Shown here piece by piece: positions 56,082-64,000 of a stretch of DNA of 64,000 bases. A program made the position numbers and the translations under genes. Numbering within the stretch: position 1 is the stretch's first letter; the number at the start of each line of letters is the position of its first letter. The notes under the pieces are model-generated. The model was not told where the DNA came from and did not search any database. It saw only the letters and a program-made list of their open reading frames with translations. Origin of the DNA: Kordiimonas laminariae (lineage in GTDB: Bacteria > Pseudomonadota > Alphaproteobacteria > Sphingomonadales > Kordiimonadaceae); NCBI RefSeq assembly GCF_023008165.1, contig NZ_JAKQZA010000003.1:1-64000 (forward strand), in the 5' to 3' direction.

Positions 56082-57354
56082 AACTCACTTTCCAAACGCG
56101 CCCACCAGACATCAGGCTGGAGATATAGAGCGAGCCATCTTGGTCTTCTGCGAGGCCCATCGGACGGTGCTTTGCATCACGAGGGGAACGGATCTCCTGC
56201 GTGCCTGCAAAACCATCTGCAAAGGTCACCCACTTGCCTGTAACCTTGCCTGCAACATCCATAGGAACAAACGCAACTCGGTAACCCTGCTGAGGCATAG
56301 GTGCCCGATTCCAGCTACCATGGAATGCAATGAAGGCACCATGTTTGTATGGCTCAGGTGCTTTTGAACTTGTCATAAAGAGCAGGTCGTTTGGTGCCCA
56401 GTGCCCTGGGAAACCGGCCAGTGGCATCTGGCCAATATCAGATTCTGTAGTGCCGTCACCACCATACTCAGGCATCTTCATACGCTTGCCTTGAAGATGA
56501 TCATAGTAACTGTAAGGCCAGCCAATGTCAGAGCCCCTGTCTACACGGTGGAATTCTTCCGCTGGCAATTCAGCGCTTTCTTCGACAGTGAAATGCTCCG
56601 GGAAAAACTCAGCAAGTTGATCACGACCATGCTGCGCGAGATATAAACCATCAGCATGTGGGTTCCAATCAAGCGCTACAGCGTTTCTCACCCCAGTTGC
56701 GTATTTTTCCGCATCTTTCTGATGTTGGTTTTGCTCGGTAGCACTAAAGCGCCAGATACCACCAAAGTCTTCTAGAATCGGGCATGGGTTCATACCTGGC
56801 GAACCTTTGGTACGAGCTTTTTCCATACAAGCATTAGACGGCGCACCAACATTTACAAACAAGTTGCCTTTACCATCAAGCGCAAAGCTTTTCGCTGCGT
56901 GTTGGCGTTTTTCAATAAAACCATGCGCAATAAGCTCCGGCTTTTCTGTTGGAATGCCGCCTTCTTCCGGCAGCTTCCAGCGCATAATGCTTACATCAGT
57001 ACCGAAATATAGGTACCCGTCATAAATACCGATTCCGGTACCACGTAGTTTATTACCAAAATAAAGTGTTTCATCTGCATCACCGTCGCCGTCTGTATCG
57101 CGCATAGCCACCAGACCCATACGGTTCTTCGGGCGCATTAAAGCGCCATAAAGCCAACCGTTATCCGCCTTAACAATATGACGAACAAAACCAACTTCAT
57201 CTGCAAATACTGTAGCTTTAAAACCTTCCGGCAGGCGAATACCTGTTTCAGGATTAACTGTGGCGCTTTCATCAACACCAAGTGGTGCCGGCCCTGCGCT
57301 CACTACCGCTGTTCCCCCCAAAACTACGGTTGCCGCTAAAATATTTTTAATCAT
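56068..57354 (-). CDS. PQQ-dependent sugar dehydrogenase (glucose/sorbosone type)
   Basis: 428 residues with a signal peptide (1-20). The six-bladed propeller of the soluble glucose/L-sorbosone dehydrogenase family is recognised from GIRLPEGFKATVFADEV, GTGIGIYDGYLYFGTD, GKGNLFVNVGAPSNAC, TGVRNAVALDWNPHADGLYL and FIAFHGSWNRAPMPQQGYR. It should oxidise an aldose or aldehyde in the periplasm with PQQ. First gene of an operon with cytochrome c and a TonB receptor. No pqq biosynthesis gene is in the window, so the cofactor may be imported. Confidence 0.9.
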   Translation of the reverse strand: MIKNILAATVVLGGTAVVSAGPAPLGVDESATVNPETGIRLPEGFKATVFADEVGFVRHIVKADNGWLYGALMRPKNRMGLVAMRDTDGDGDADETLYFGNKLRGTGIGIYDGYLYFGTDVSIMRWKLPEEGGIPTEKPELIAHGFIEKRQHAAKSFALDGKGNLFVNVGAPSNACMEKARTKGSPGMNPCPILEDFGGIWRFSATEQNQHQKDAEKYATGVRNAVALDWNPHADGLYLAQHGRDQLAEFFPEHFTVEESAELPAEEFHRVDRGSDIGWPYSYYDHLQGKRMKMPEYGGDGTTESDIGQMPLAGFPGHWAPNDLLFMTSSKAPEPYKHGAFIAFHGSWNRAPMPQQGYRVAFVPMDVAGKVTGKWVTFADGFAGTQEIRSPRDAKHRPMGLAEDQDGSLYISSLMSGGRVWKVSYEAN

Positions 57355-57433
57355 GTCTTCCCTCTCAGCATCGGAGTGATTAGCTATAACGTAGAAAAGG
57401 GCCAGCCACTAGTTAACTGAAGGTAAAATTACC

Positions 57434-58051
57434 GTGCATAACGAAAATACATCCAAAGGTGTATTCAATACACCAAATCCGAAAACCATGGACCTACTGT
57501 TAAATCGCCGCAGTGTAAAAGCCCGTGATATGGTTGGCAGCGGCCCTGACAAAGAAACTATCTCACAGATATTACAAGCTGCCATGCGTGTGCCCGACCA
57601 CGGCAAACTTGCGCCCTGGCGTTTCATTGTACTTGAAGGTAATGAAAAGGAAAAGCTTGGTGATTTGATCGCTGAAGCCCTGCAGGCAGAAAATAATGCC
57701 CGCGAAACCGTTGCCGAGAAAATGAAAGGGTATGCCACACAAGGCCCTGTACTCATTATTGCAGTATTCAGTCCATCTAGCGCACGTCCAATCCCGATCT
57801 GGGAACAGTGGCTTTCCGCAGGGGCCGCATGCCAGAACATGCTAGTTGCTGCCACCGCCCTTGGTTATGCAAGCCAGTGGCTTACCGGGTGGGCATCAAC
57901 CTCCCGCCATGTGGCAAAAGGATTAGGCTTGTGTGAACAGGAGCAAGTAGCTGGTTTTATGTTCCTTGGCAACCATCCCGAGGAGCAACCAACCGAACGT
58001 CCGCGACCAGAGTTTGACAAACAAGTATATTTTGGTTTCCCTAAAGCATGA
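57434..58051 (+). CDS. Nitroreductase-family flavoprotein
   Basis: 205 residues, FMN-dependent NAD(P)H oxidoreductase: LLLNRRSVKARDMVG at the start (FMN phosphate Arg cluster), MRVPDHGKLAPWRF, and the late ALGYASQWLTG. The GTG at 57434 gives a longer N-terminus; ATG 57488 is a possible alternative. The stop overlaps the selO ATG by 4 bp, so the two are coupled. Substrate unknown (quinones, nitro compounds or aldehydes). Confidence 0.9.
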   Translation: MHNENTSKGVFNTPNPKTMDLLLNRRSVKARDMVGSGPDKETISQILQAAMRVPDHGKLAPWRFIVLEGNEKEKLGDLIAEALQAENNARETVAEKMKGYATQGPVLIIAVFSPSSARPIPIWEQWLSAGAACQNMLVAATALGYASQWLTGWASTSRHVAKGLGLCEQEQVAGFMFLGNHPEEQPTERPRPEFDKQVYFGFPKA

Positions 58052-59460
58052 TTATTAGTCCAAATTACAAGCCTGAACCCGCTTTCCTTACCTTAGGGCA
58101 AGGATACGGCGATGAAGTGGAAGCAGCCGACTTCCCGAAAACAATCATCCGGTACAGAAACGACCGAGCAGCCAGCGAGATTGGGCTTGATGGGCTAACA
58201 GATGAAGAATGGACAAACCATTTCGGGCGGTTTAATCCACTGCCCGGCAATTTGATGGAGCCAATTGCCCAGCGGTATCATGGGCATCAGTTCAGGCATT
58301 ATAACCCTGATATTGGGGACGGTCGCGGCTTTTTGTTTGCACAAATGCGAGACCAAAACAACCGTTTGATGGACTTAGGCACTAAGGGAAGTGGACGCAC
58401 TCCCTACAGCAGATCTGGTGATGGTCGCCTGACCCTAAAAGGCGGCTACCGGGAAATATTGGCAACAGAACTCCTGGAAGCACTTGGCGTTTATACAAGC
58501 CGCACGCTTTCCATCATTGAAACAGGTGAAAGCCTGCACCGGGGTGATGAACCATCTCCAACCCGCTCGGCTGTTATGGTAAGGCTTAATCACGGCCATA
58601 TTCGCATTGGCACTTTCCAGCGACTTGCTTATTTCACGGAAACTGAGTTGATCAGTAAGTTGGTGGACTACTGCCTAACTCATTATTACGGTGAGACACC
58701 ATCTGGCTCAGCGCAAGATCGTGCGCTCAAGTTCCTCTCGTTGGTAACTGAGAAAGTTGCCATACAAGCTGCTGAACTGATGGCAGCCGGATTTGTCCAC
58801 GGTGTTCTCAATACAGATAATATCAATATCACAGGTGAGGTGTTTGATTTTGGTCCGTGGCGTTTCCTACCGACAATGGATCTTGCTTTCACCGCCGCCT
58901 ATTTTGATGAACACGGTCTATATTCTTTCGGGCATCAGCCAGATGCACTGCACTGGAACATATACCAGCTCGGCGGAGCACTTGCAGATATTTGCGAAGA
59001 ACAGGCCTTAAAGGATGTGCTGGCCGTATATCCTGAGGTTTATCTACGCACCATTCGGGAAAAGCTGTTGCGGCGCCTCGGCATCAAACCAAAGGGTGAC
59101 AAGATTGATGATGAACTCCTCACTCATTTAAATAAATTTATGACCACAGAGAATTTCCCATACGAACGCTTTTTCTTCGACTGGTATGGCGGCGGTGCAA
59201 GCGAAGATCGTGCGATGACAGGCCCAGAGGCTCACCACTATAGTAAGCCAAGCTATGGTGAATTTATTGCAGCGTTAAAATCTTATGATCCGGTTAATGA
59301 AGCTGCTCTAAGCAACGCGTATTTCCTGAACGGTAAACCATGCACCATGCTGATCGAAGAGGTGGAAGAGTTGTGGTCCCACATCACAGAGCGTGACGAC
59401 TGGAAACCCTTCCACCAAAAGCTTGAAGCTATTAGAGAGATGGGTCAGGCGCTCGCCTGA
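58048..59460 (+). CDS. selO: SelO-family protein AMPylase
   Basis: Pseudokinase-fold protein that transfers AMP to proteins, linked to redox stress. 470 residues, close to the 478 of E. coli YdiU. Family motifs: MEPIAQRYHGHQF, LDLGTKGSGRTPYSR-type loop (here MDLGTKGSGRTPYSR), RSAVMVRLNHGHIRIGTFQ, HGVLNTDNINI and DFGPWRFL. No C-terminal selenocysteine/Cys extension is seen. Translationally coupled to the nitroreductase, which fits a redox role. Confidence 0.95.
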   Translation: MIISPNYKPEPAFLTLGQGYGDEVEAADFPKTIIRYRNDRAASEIGLDGLTDEEWTNHFGRFNPLPGNLMEPIAQRYHGHQFRHYNPDIGDGRGFLFAQMRDQNNRLMDLGTKGSGRTPYSRSGDGRLTLKGGYREILATELLEALGVYTSRTLSIIETGESLHRGDEPSPTRSAVMVRLNHGHIRIGTFQRLAYFTETELISKLVDYCLTHYYGETPSGSAQDRALKFLSLVTEKVAIQAAELMAAGFVHGVLNTDNINITGEVFDFGPWRFLPTMDLAFTAAYFDEHGLYSFGHQPDALHWNIYQLGGALADICEEQALKDVLAVYPEVYLRTIREKLLRRLGIKPKGDKIDDELLTHLNKFMTTENFPYERFFFDWYGGGASEDRAMTGPEAHHYSKPSYGEFIAALKSYDPVNEAALSNAYFLNGKPCTMLIEEVEELWSHITERDDWKPFHQKLEAIREMGQALA

Positions 59461-59903
59461 TTTTCATTCAGCGCCAACCCAACACCCTTTAGTTTACGGA
59501 TGATCATATAGATCAACAGCCCTACCGGCCCGAATACAAAGGTAAATAACTGGCTTGGTATGCGAATATACCAAGCGAAATCGTGCCGCTCAGCATCCCG
59601 GCCAATCCATGCGCCCACAAACAGATCAAACACAAGATAATGCACCCACCCTACAAGAACACCGTTGGGATGACTAAAGAAAGCAGCAACACTCGCGGCA
59701 TCCGACATACCAGCCCCTTCAGCCGCAGCGCCAAAGAAAATACCGCGCACGAGGAATATGGTATAAACTGTACCAAACAGCAGCGGATAGAAACCACTGT
59801 GTACGATAACTGCGGTTACTCTTGATTTCGGTAGAAACCATAAAAGCAGCCACGCTGGTAAAACACCTAAATTAATAAATTTATAAGCCAGTTCGTATTC
59901 CAT
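59445..59903 (-). CDS. ABA4-like membrane protein
   Basis: 152 residues, four to five hydrophobic segments and the ABA4-like hallmark HPNGVLVGWVHYLVFDLFVGAWIGRDA. Plant ABA4 acts in neoxanthin formation; bacterial members are uncharacterised. It converges with selO (16-bp overlap) and begins directly after the DUF3574 gene on the same strand. Confidence 0.88.
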   Translation of the reverse strand: MEYELAYKFINLGVLPAWLLLWFLPKSRVTAVIVHSGFYPLLFGTVYTIFLVRGIFFGAAAEGAGMSDAASVAAFFSHPNGVLVGWVHYLVFDLFVGAWIGRDAERHDFAWYIRIPSQLFTFVFGPVGLLIYMIIRKLKGVGLALNENQASA

Positions 59904-60302
59904 TTATCCCTCACATTTATCATTGAGTTTGGTAACCGCCGTTTTGGAAACTGATTTCCAGTTCTCGAGTTTCGTTTTCACAACCAATACACTTTCCTGA
60001 TTAAAGCGGACCGCATACCGCTTAAGTGTTTCATCAAGCTTTGCTTCACGGCAATCATCCATAATCAAGGTTATAAGGCGGGAACGTTCCTTAGCTCCTT
60101 TATAATAACCAATGGTTTTCGCTACATTGAAGCCTACGAATGCCTTGGCAAATTCAGCTTCATAAGCTTGCCACTCCGCAAGAGAAACAGCGCCACCCTC
60201 TGGTTTAGAAAGGCCAAAATAGATTTTATATTCAAAATCTTTGGAAAAAGCCGATGATGAAACGGCAGATAAAAGCATCAGAACAAGCAGAATTTTACGC
60301 AT
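59904..60302 (-). CDS. DUF3574-like exported protein
   Basis: 132 residues, signal peptide 1-20. The pattern IYFGLSKPEGGAVSLAEWQAY, then ERSRLITLIM and FNQESVLVVKT, fits DUF3574, a small periplasmic family of unknown function. Two Cys (about 79 and 130) may pair. It directly precedes the ABA4-like gene with no gap. Confidence 0.75.
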   Translation of the reverse strand: MRKILLVLMLLSAVSSSAFSKDFEYKIYFGLSKPEGGAVSLAEWQAYEAEFAKAFVGFNVAKTIGYYKGAKERSRLITLIMDDCREAKLDETLKRYAVRFNQESVLVVKTKLENWKSVSKTAVTKLNDKCEG

Positions 60303-60309
60303 AAAAATA

Positions 60310-60331
60310 CCCCCGAACTTTCATTCGGGGG
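60310..60331 (-). terminator. Rho-independent terminator after the aldehyde dehydrogenase gene
   Basis: CCCCCGAA and TTCGGGGG around CTTTCA, followed on the minus strand by ATTTTTA. It separates the two minus-strand units. Confidence 0.85.
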
Positions 60332-60361
60332 CACTCTATCACTAAACTTGGTGATTGAACA

Positions 60362-61750
60362 TTAAAGCTTGATAACGGCCATTTTGTCCTGGGTCATATC
60401 ATGCATGGTATACCCAATACCACCCGTATTGTAGCCAGATTGCCTGCGCCCAGCAAACGGCATCCAGTCAACCCTGAACGCAGTATGATCATTCACCATT
60501 ACAGCCGTTGCATCAAAATTCTGTACAGCTTTCATGGCTACATCTAGATTCTTGGTGAACACTGATGCCTGGAAAGCAAACGGCAAACCATTAGCCTGCT
60601 TGATAGCATCGTCCATATCATCATAGCTGTAGACACACACCACAGGGCCAAAGATTTCCATACTAGAAACCCGAACGTCCGTTGGCGGATCAAGAAGTAC
60701 AGTTGGTGCATAAGTGGTATCACCAAGACGTTTTCCGCCAGCTAATACCTTCGCGCCAGCTTCCACAGCTTCATTCACCCATTCTTCTACCCGGTCAACT
60801 TCCTGCGGACGAATAAGTGGGCCGCAATCAACTGTCTCGTCTGTTGCGTTACCGACTTTTAGTTTCAACGCTTCAGCAGCCAGCTTTTCAGCTACAGACT
60901 GAGCCATCGATCGCGGTGCAAACACACGCTGTACAGATACACACACCTGTCCTGAATGGTAGAAACCACCTTTAGCAAGAAGTGGGATCATTGCATCCAC
61001 ATCGGCGCTTTCTTCAATCAACACGGGGGCTACGCCGCCATGTTCAAGCGCACAGCGCGTACCCGGTGCCAGTTTGGAGCGGAGCATCCAGCCCACACGC
61101 GCTGATCCAATGAAAGAAAAGAAAGCCACGCGGCCATCTGTTACCATTTGCTCAGCAACCTGATTGTTACAGAGTGCAAAATGGCACCACTCCTTAGGCA
61201 GGCCTGCTTCATACAGCATATCCACAAATGCTTTACAGCTAAGTGGTGTATCCCCCGCAGGCTTCACAATTACTGGGCAACCCGTTGCAATAGCTGGTGC
61301 CACTTGGTGCACAATCAGATTAAGCGGGTGGTTAAACGCTGACGCTGCAATCACAACACCGATTGGCTCACGCTGGGTGAACGCGATGCGGCCAGAACCG
61401 GCAGCGGTGAGATCCATTGGGATTTCTTTGCCTGTCATCAACCCTATTTCATGGATTGCCAGCCCAACACCATCAATGGCACGGTCCACTTCCACACGAG
61501 CATCAACAAGCGGCTTACCACCTTCATTTGCGATCAGGTAAGCAAGCTCATCAAAACGCGCACGCATTAGCTCTGCGAGTTTTTTCAGCACTTCTATCCG
61601 CTTGTAAGCAGGTAACCACCTGCTGCGATCTGTTGCCAAACCGTGGCACGCATCAAGCATACCGTTAACTTCATCCCAGCCTGACATTGGTACTGAGCCA
61701 ATAACCTCTAGGCTATATGGGTTTACTACTTCGCGCATTTCAGTGCTCAT
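60362..61750 (-). CDS. Aldehyde dehydrogenase
   Basis: NAD(P)-dependent aldehyde dehydrogenase, 462 residues from ATG 61750, whose ATGA overlaps the upstream stop; an ATG at 61759 is also possible. The catalytic Glu in LEHGGVAPVLI and Cys in HSGQVCVSVQRV are present, with VVIAASAFNHPLNLIVHQ and VIVKPAGDTPLSCKAF in the cofactor part. It is coupled to an acetolactate-synthase-like TPP enzyme, which could supply or consume an aldehyde/2-oxo acid; the joint pathway is not known. Confidence 0.93.
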   Translation of the reverse strand: MSTEMREVVNPYSLEVIGSVPMSGWDEVNGMLDACHGLATDRSRWLPAYKRIEVLKKLAELMRARFDELAYLIANEGGKPLVDARVEVDRAIDGVGLAIHEIGLMTGKEIPMDLTAAGSGRIAFTQREPIGVVIAASAFNHPLNLIVHQVAPAIATGCPVIVKPAGDTPLSCKAFVDMLYEAGLPKEWCHFALCNNQVAEQMVTDGRVAFFSFIGSARVGWMLRSKLAPGTRCALEHGGVAPVLIEESADVDAMIPLLAKGGFYHSGQVCVSVQRVFAPRSMAQSVAEKLAAEALKLKVGNATDETVDCGPLIRPQEVDRVEEWVNEAVEAGAKVLAGGKRLGDTTYAPTVLLDPPTDVRVSSMEIFGPVVCVYSYDDMDDAIKQANGLPFAFQASVFTKNLDVAMKAVQNFDATAVMVNDHTAFRVDWMPFAGRRQSGYNTGGIGYTMHDMTQDKMAVIKL

Positions 61751-63405
61751 ATTAGGCATACCTTTTCTGCAAGTTCATCAATAAGAACGCGCTTGTTCTC
61801 TGAATAATCCACAGGCACATCAACAAGATGCACACCGCCAGCCTTAAAGGCTTTTTCAAAGGTAGGTACTAAATCTTCGGTGCGCTCAACACGGTGTCCG
61901 GTTGCGCCATAACTATTGGCATACTGCACAAAATCAGGGTTATTGAACTCAAGACCAAAATCTTCAAACCCGGCCTGGTTTTGCTTCCAGCGGATCATAC
62001 CGTATGAGCTGTCATTAAGCACTGTCACCACAAGGTTAAGCCCTAGGCGCACGGCTGTTTCGATCTCTTGGCTGTTCATCATAAAGCCACCATCGCCGCA
62101 AATCGCCATCACTCGGCGGTCTGGATACTGGAGCGCCGCCATCATGGCAGACGGCAAACCCGCCCCCATTGTTGCGAGCGCATTATCCAAAAGCACTGTG
62201 TTTGGCTCGTAAGCTTTATAGTTTCGCGCATACCAGATTTTATAAATACCGTTATCAAGCGCGATAATATCCTTCGGGCCCATAACCTTACGGGTATCGC
62301 CCACAAACCGCTGCGGGATAATCGGGAAACGGCCATCATCTACAAGCTCGCTTGTGTGGCTTTCAATTTCCGTACGCACTTTATTGAAGTAAGCGTCCTC
62401 ACAGGAAACAACACCACCCAGCTTTTCTTCCAGACGCTCAATCGAACGCGCGAGATCACCAACAACTTCTACCTGTGGGAAATAAACCTGATCCACCTGA
62501 GCGGCTTTATAGTTCACGTGGATAACCTTCTTACCGCCTTCTTCCATAAAGAACGGTGGTTTTTCCACAACGTCGTGGCCGACATTAATAATAAGGTCAG
62601 CCCGGTCAATTGCACAGTGAAGATAATCACCATCTGAGAGTGCCGCTGTACCAAGGAATAGTTCCGAACGCTCATCAATCACACCTTTACCCATCTGGGT
62701 ATTGAAGAATGGAATACGAGTAGTTTCTACAAACTTGCTAAGGGCTTCACGTGCATCTTTGCGGTTTGCGCCTGCACCCAACAGAAGAAGCGGCATTTTT
62801 GCTTCTTTAATAAGGCTTGCTGCTTCCTCAAGCACAGTATGGTCAGCCACCGCATAGTGACGTGGATGCGGCTGCAACACTGCTTCATCCGTTTCTTCTT
62901 CAGCAATATCTTCAGGGAGTTCCAGAAGCACAGCGCCCGGGCGCTCTTCTTCGGAAACACGGAACGCTTCACGAACCAGCGCAGGGATCGTGTTACCATG
63001 CACAATCTGTTTAGCCATCTTACAGATCGGATCAAAAAGGCTCACCACATCCACAATCTGGAACTGGCCCTGCTTTGATTTTTTAATAGGTTTCTGGCCT
63101 GTGATCATAATAAGCGGCATACCACCAAGATGTGCATAGGCTGCAGGCGTTGCAAAGTTTGTGGCACCCGGCCCCAGCGTTGCCATACACACACCAGCTT
63201 TACCAGTAAGGCGGCCATATGTTGCCGCCATAAAGGCTGCACCCTGCTCGTGGCGGGTAAGTACTAGCTTGATAGTTGAGGAGCGAAGAGATTCCAAAAG
63301 ATCGAGGTTTTCTTCACCGGGGACAGCGAAGATATATTCCACCCCTTCTGCCTCTAGGGCTCTTACAAATAGGTCAGAAGCTTTCATTGTTTTAGCCGAA
63401 CTCAT
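61747..63405 (-). CDS. Acetolactate synthase-like TPP enzyme
   Basis: 552 residues from ATG 63405, preceded by AGGAGG; the frame continues to 63465 but only that start has a ribosome site. Thiamine-diphosphate fold: catalytic Glu in TRHEQGAAFMA, the TPP/Mg motif GDGGFMMNSQEIETAVR to NDSSYGMIRW. No regulatory small subunit is adjacent, so it may be a catabolic or single-subunit type rather than the biosynthetic IlvBN. First gene of a unit with aldehyde dehydrogenase. Confidence 0.9.
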   Translation of the reverse strand: MSSAKTMKASDLFVRALEAEGVEYIFAVPGEENLDLLESLRSSTIKLVLTRHEQGAAFMAATYGRLTGKAGVCMATLGPGATNFATPAAYAHLGGMPLIMITGQKPIKKSKQGQFQIVDVVSLFDPICKMAKQIVHGNTIPALVREAFRVSEEERPGAVLLELPEDIAEEETDEAVLQPHPRHYAVADHTVLEEAASLIKEAKMPLLLLGAGANRKDAREALSKFVETTRIPFFNTQMGKGVIDERSELFLGTAALSDGDYLHCAIDRADLIINVGHDVVEKPPFFMEEGGKKVIHVNYKAAQVDQVYFPQVEVVGDLARSIERLEEKLGGVVSCEDAYFNKVRTEIESHTSELVDDGRFPIIPQRFVGDTRKVMGPKDIIALDNGIYKIWYARNYKAYEPNTVLLDNALATMGAGLPSAMMAALQYPDRRVMAICGDGGFMMNSQEIETAVRLGLNLVVTVLNDSSYGMIRWKQNQAGFEDFGLEFNNPDFVQYANSYGATGHRVERTEDLVPTFEKAFKAGGVHLVDVPVDYSENKRVLIDELAEKVCLI

Positions 63406-63468
63406 ACTGTCCTCCTGGGGTAATAAATTGAAATAAGTGTTTGATATGGGGGTTAGCATCATCATTTA

Positions 63469-63506
63469 AACGGCAGGTATGGTTCCTAACTCCGAAACCT
63501 GCCGTT
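63469..63506. terminator. Hairpin between glutamate-synthase-like and acetolactate-synthase-like genes
   Basis: AACGGCAGGT pairs with ACCTGCCGTT over 10 bases around an 18-base loop. It lies 22 bp after the minus-strand stop; the tail in that direction is not T-rich. Confidence 0.5.
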
Positions 63507-63528
63507 CGATTTTTAGATATGCGAAATA

Positions 63529-64000
63529 TTATTCAGCCGCTTTCTGTGTCTCTGGCTCTGGATAGAGCTCATCCATAGAAATGCTTCTACCATTATCAAG
63601 TACGACACGTGCATGATAACGCTTTAGCTGTCTTGGTTCAGGCACGCCGCAACTGTGAGCAAGGATACCTACCTCTTTTTTCATATTCTTCGCGTAGCTT
63701 GCCACCCGCTCAGATTTCGAAGCTGGATCAAGACCATATTGAAGTTTTTCATTGTGCGTAGTGATACCTGTCGGGCATGTATTTTTATTACATTGAAGTG
63801 CCTGAATACAGCCAAGTGCAAACATAAAGCCTCGTGCTGAATTCACGAAATCAGCGCCTGCGCAATAAGCCCATGCAACCTCTGACGGATTGATCATTTT
63901 ACCGCTTGCGCACACTTTAATGCGTTCACGAAGGCCATATTTCTTTAGGATATCAACAACCAACGGAAGACTTTCACGGATTGGCATTCCCATGTTATCG
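63529..64000 (-). CDS. FMN-binding glutamate synthase-family protein (N-terminal part outside window)
   Basis: C-terminal fragment of about 157 codons. The region MGMPIRESLPLVVDIL, VCASGKMINPSEVAWAYCAGADFVNSARGFMFALGCIQALQCNKNTCPTGITTHN (recognised by its Cys and Gly pattern) is the end of the GltB-type FMN domain, with the Cys that may bind iron-sulfur. The frame is open to the window edge (an Asp-Asn precedes the first Met), so the gene is cut. Probably a stand-alone FMN protein rather than full glutamate synthase, because a C-terminal GltB beta-helix is absent. Confidence 0.88.
   Translation of the reverse strand, partial: DNMGMPIRESLPLVVDILKKYGLRERIKVCASGKMINPSEVAWAYCAGADFVNSARGFMFALGCIQALQCNKNTCPTGITTHNEKLQYGLDPASKSERVASYAKNMKKEVGILAHSCGVPEPRQLKRYHARVVLDNGRSISMDELYPEPETQKAAE

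Overview
The window looks like a stretch of chromosome from a Gram-negative, aerobic, probably marine alphaproteobacterium. This is inference from gene content: a PAS_5-type protein, a hut pathway of the HutF/HutG type, alternative oxidase, a FixL-like haem-PAS kinase, TonB and outer-membrane proteins, an ABA4-like protein and many small helix-turn-helix regulators. An order such as Kordiimonadales would fit but cannot be proven here. Gene density is high, with short operons and many convergent pairs. There is one tRNA, tRNA-Ser(GCT). I see no rRNA, CRISPR array, transposase, integrase or phage gene. The genes at both window edges are cut.

Layout. 1-4.9 kb: hybrid histidine kinase (cut), an OmpR-type regulator, a zinc-ribbon membrane protein, then an odd run of two TetR-like mini-proteins and a receiver domain without its phospho-accepting Asp. 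4.9-11 kb: FtsX-type ABC exporter (YbbA/YbbP-like) divergent from a two-component system and a secreted alpha/beta hydrolase; an 11-bp-spaced TTGACAT repeat lies in both control regions. 11-14.2 kb: tRNA-Ser, haloalkane dehalogenase, PAS_5 protein, isoprenylcysteine-methyltransferase-like protein, alpha/beta hydrolase. 14.2-21.7 kb: complete histidine utilisation cluster hutI <> hutF-hutC-hutU-hutH-hutG with a palindromic operator. 21.7-24.6 kb: NnrS, a Crp/Fnr regulator, a fatty-acid-hydroxylase-family protein. 24.7-27 kb: a secreted gluzincin-type protease, a ribbon-helix-helix/membrane/EF-hand protein, a membrane protein. 27-31 kb: UbiD, a secreted metallo-beta-lactamase-fold lactonase, a TPR protein, alternative oxidase behind an 18-bp palindrome. 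31-34.8 kb: AraC regulator, YHS protein, VOC protein, DUF2946-like protein and a Met/His-rich outer-membrane protein, possibly copper related.

34.8-43.1 kb: two GNAT acetyltransferases, a ferric-reductase-like haem membrane protein, an FG-GAP protein, MAPEG, two paralogous amidohydrolases (one without metal ligands) and a POT peptide transporter. 43.4-45.2 kb: BlaI-type repressor coupled to an M56 (BlaR1-like) protease fused to a complete M23 peptidoglycan endopeptidase. 45.3-53.3 kb: S9 peptidase, acyl desaturase, serine hydrolase, FixL-like hybrid kinase, AraC/GyrI regulator, a second isoprenylcysteine-methyltransferase-like protein. 53.4-57.4 kb: PQQ-type sugar dehydrogenase, cytochrome c and TonB receptor in one overlapping operon. 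57.4-64 kb: nitroreductase, SelO, ABA4-like, DUF3574, aldehyde dehydrogenase, acetolactate-synthase-like enzyme and the end of an FMN-binding glutamate-synthase-family gene.

The best candidates for undescribed biology are the BlaI/M56-M23 pair (a regulatory protease whose sensor is itself a cell-wall hydrolase), the degenerate regulator trio at 3.6-4.9 kb, the predicted regulon of the 8.2-kb response regulator, the RHH-TM-EF-hand protein beside a secreted metalloprotease, and the PQQ enzyme whose operon carries its own TonB receptor. Oxygen and nitric oxide sensing (NnrS, Crp/Fnr, alternative oxidase, FixL-like kinase) recurs through the window.
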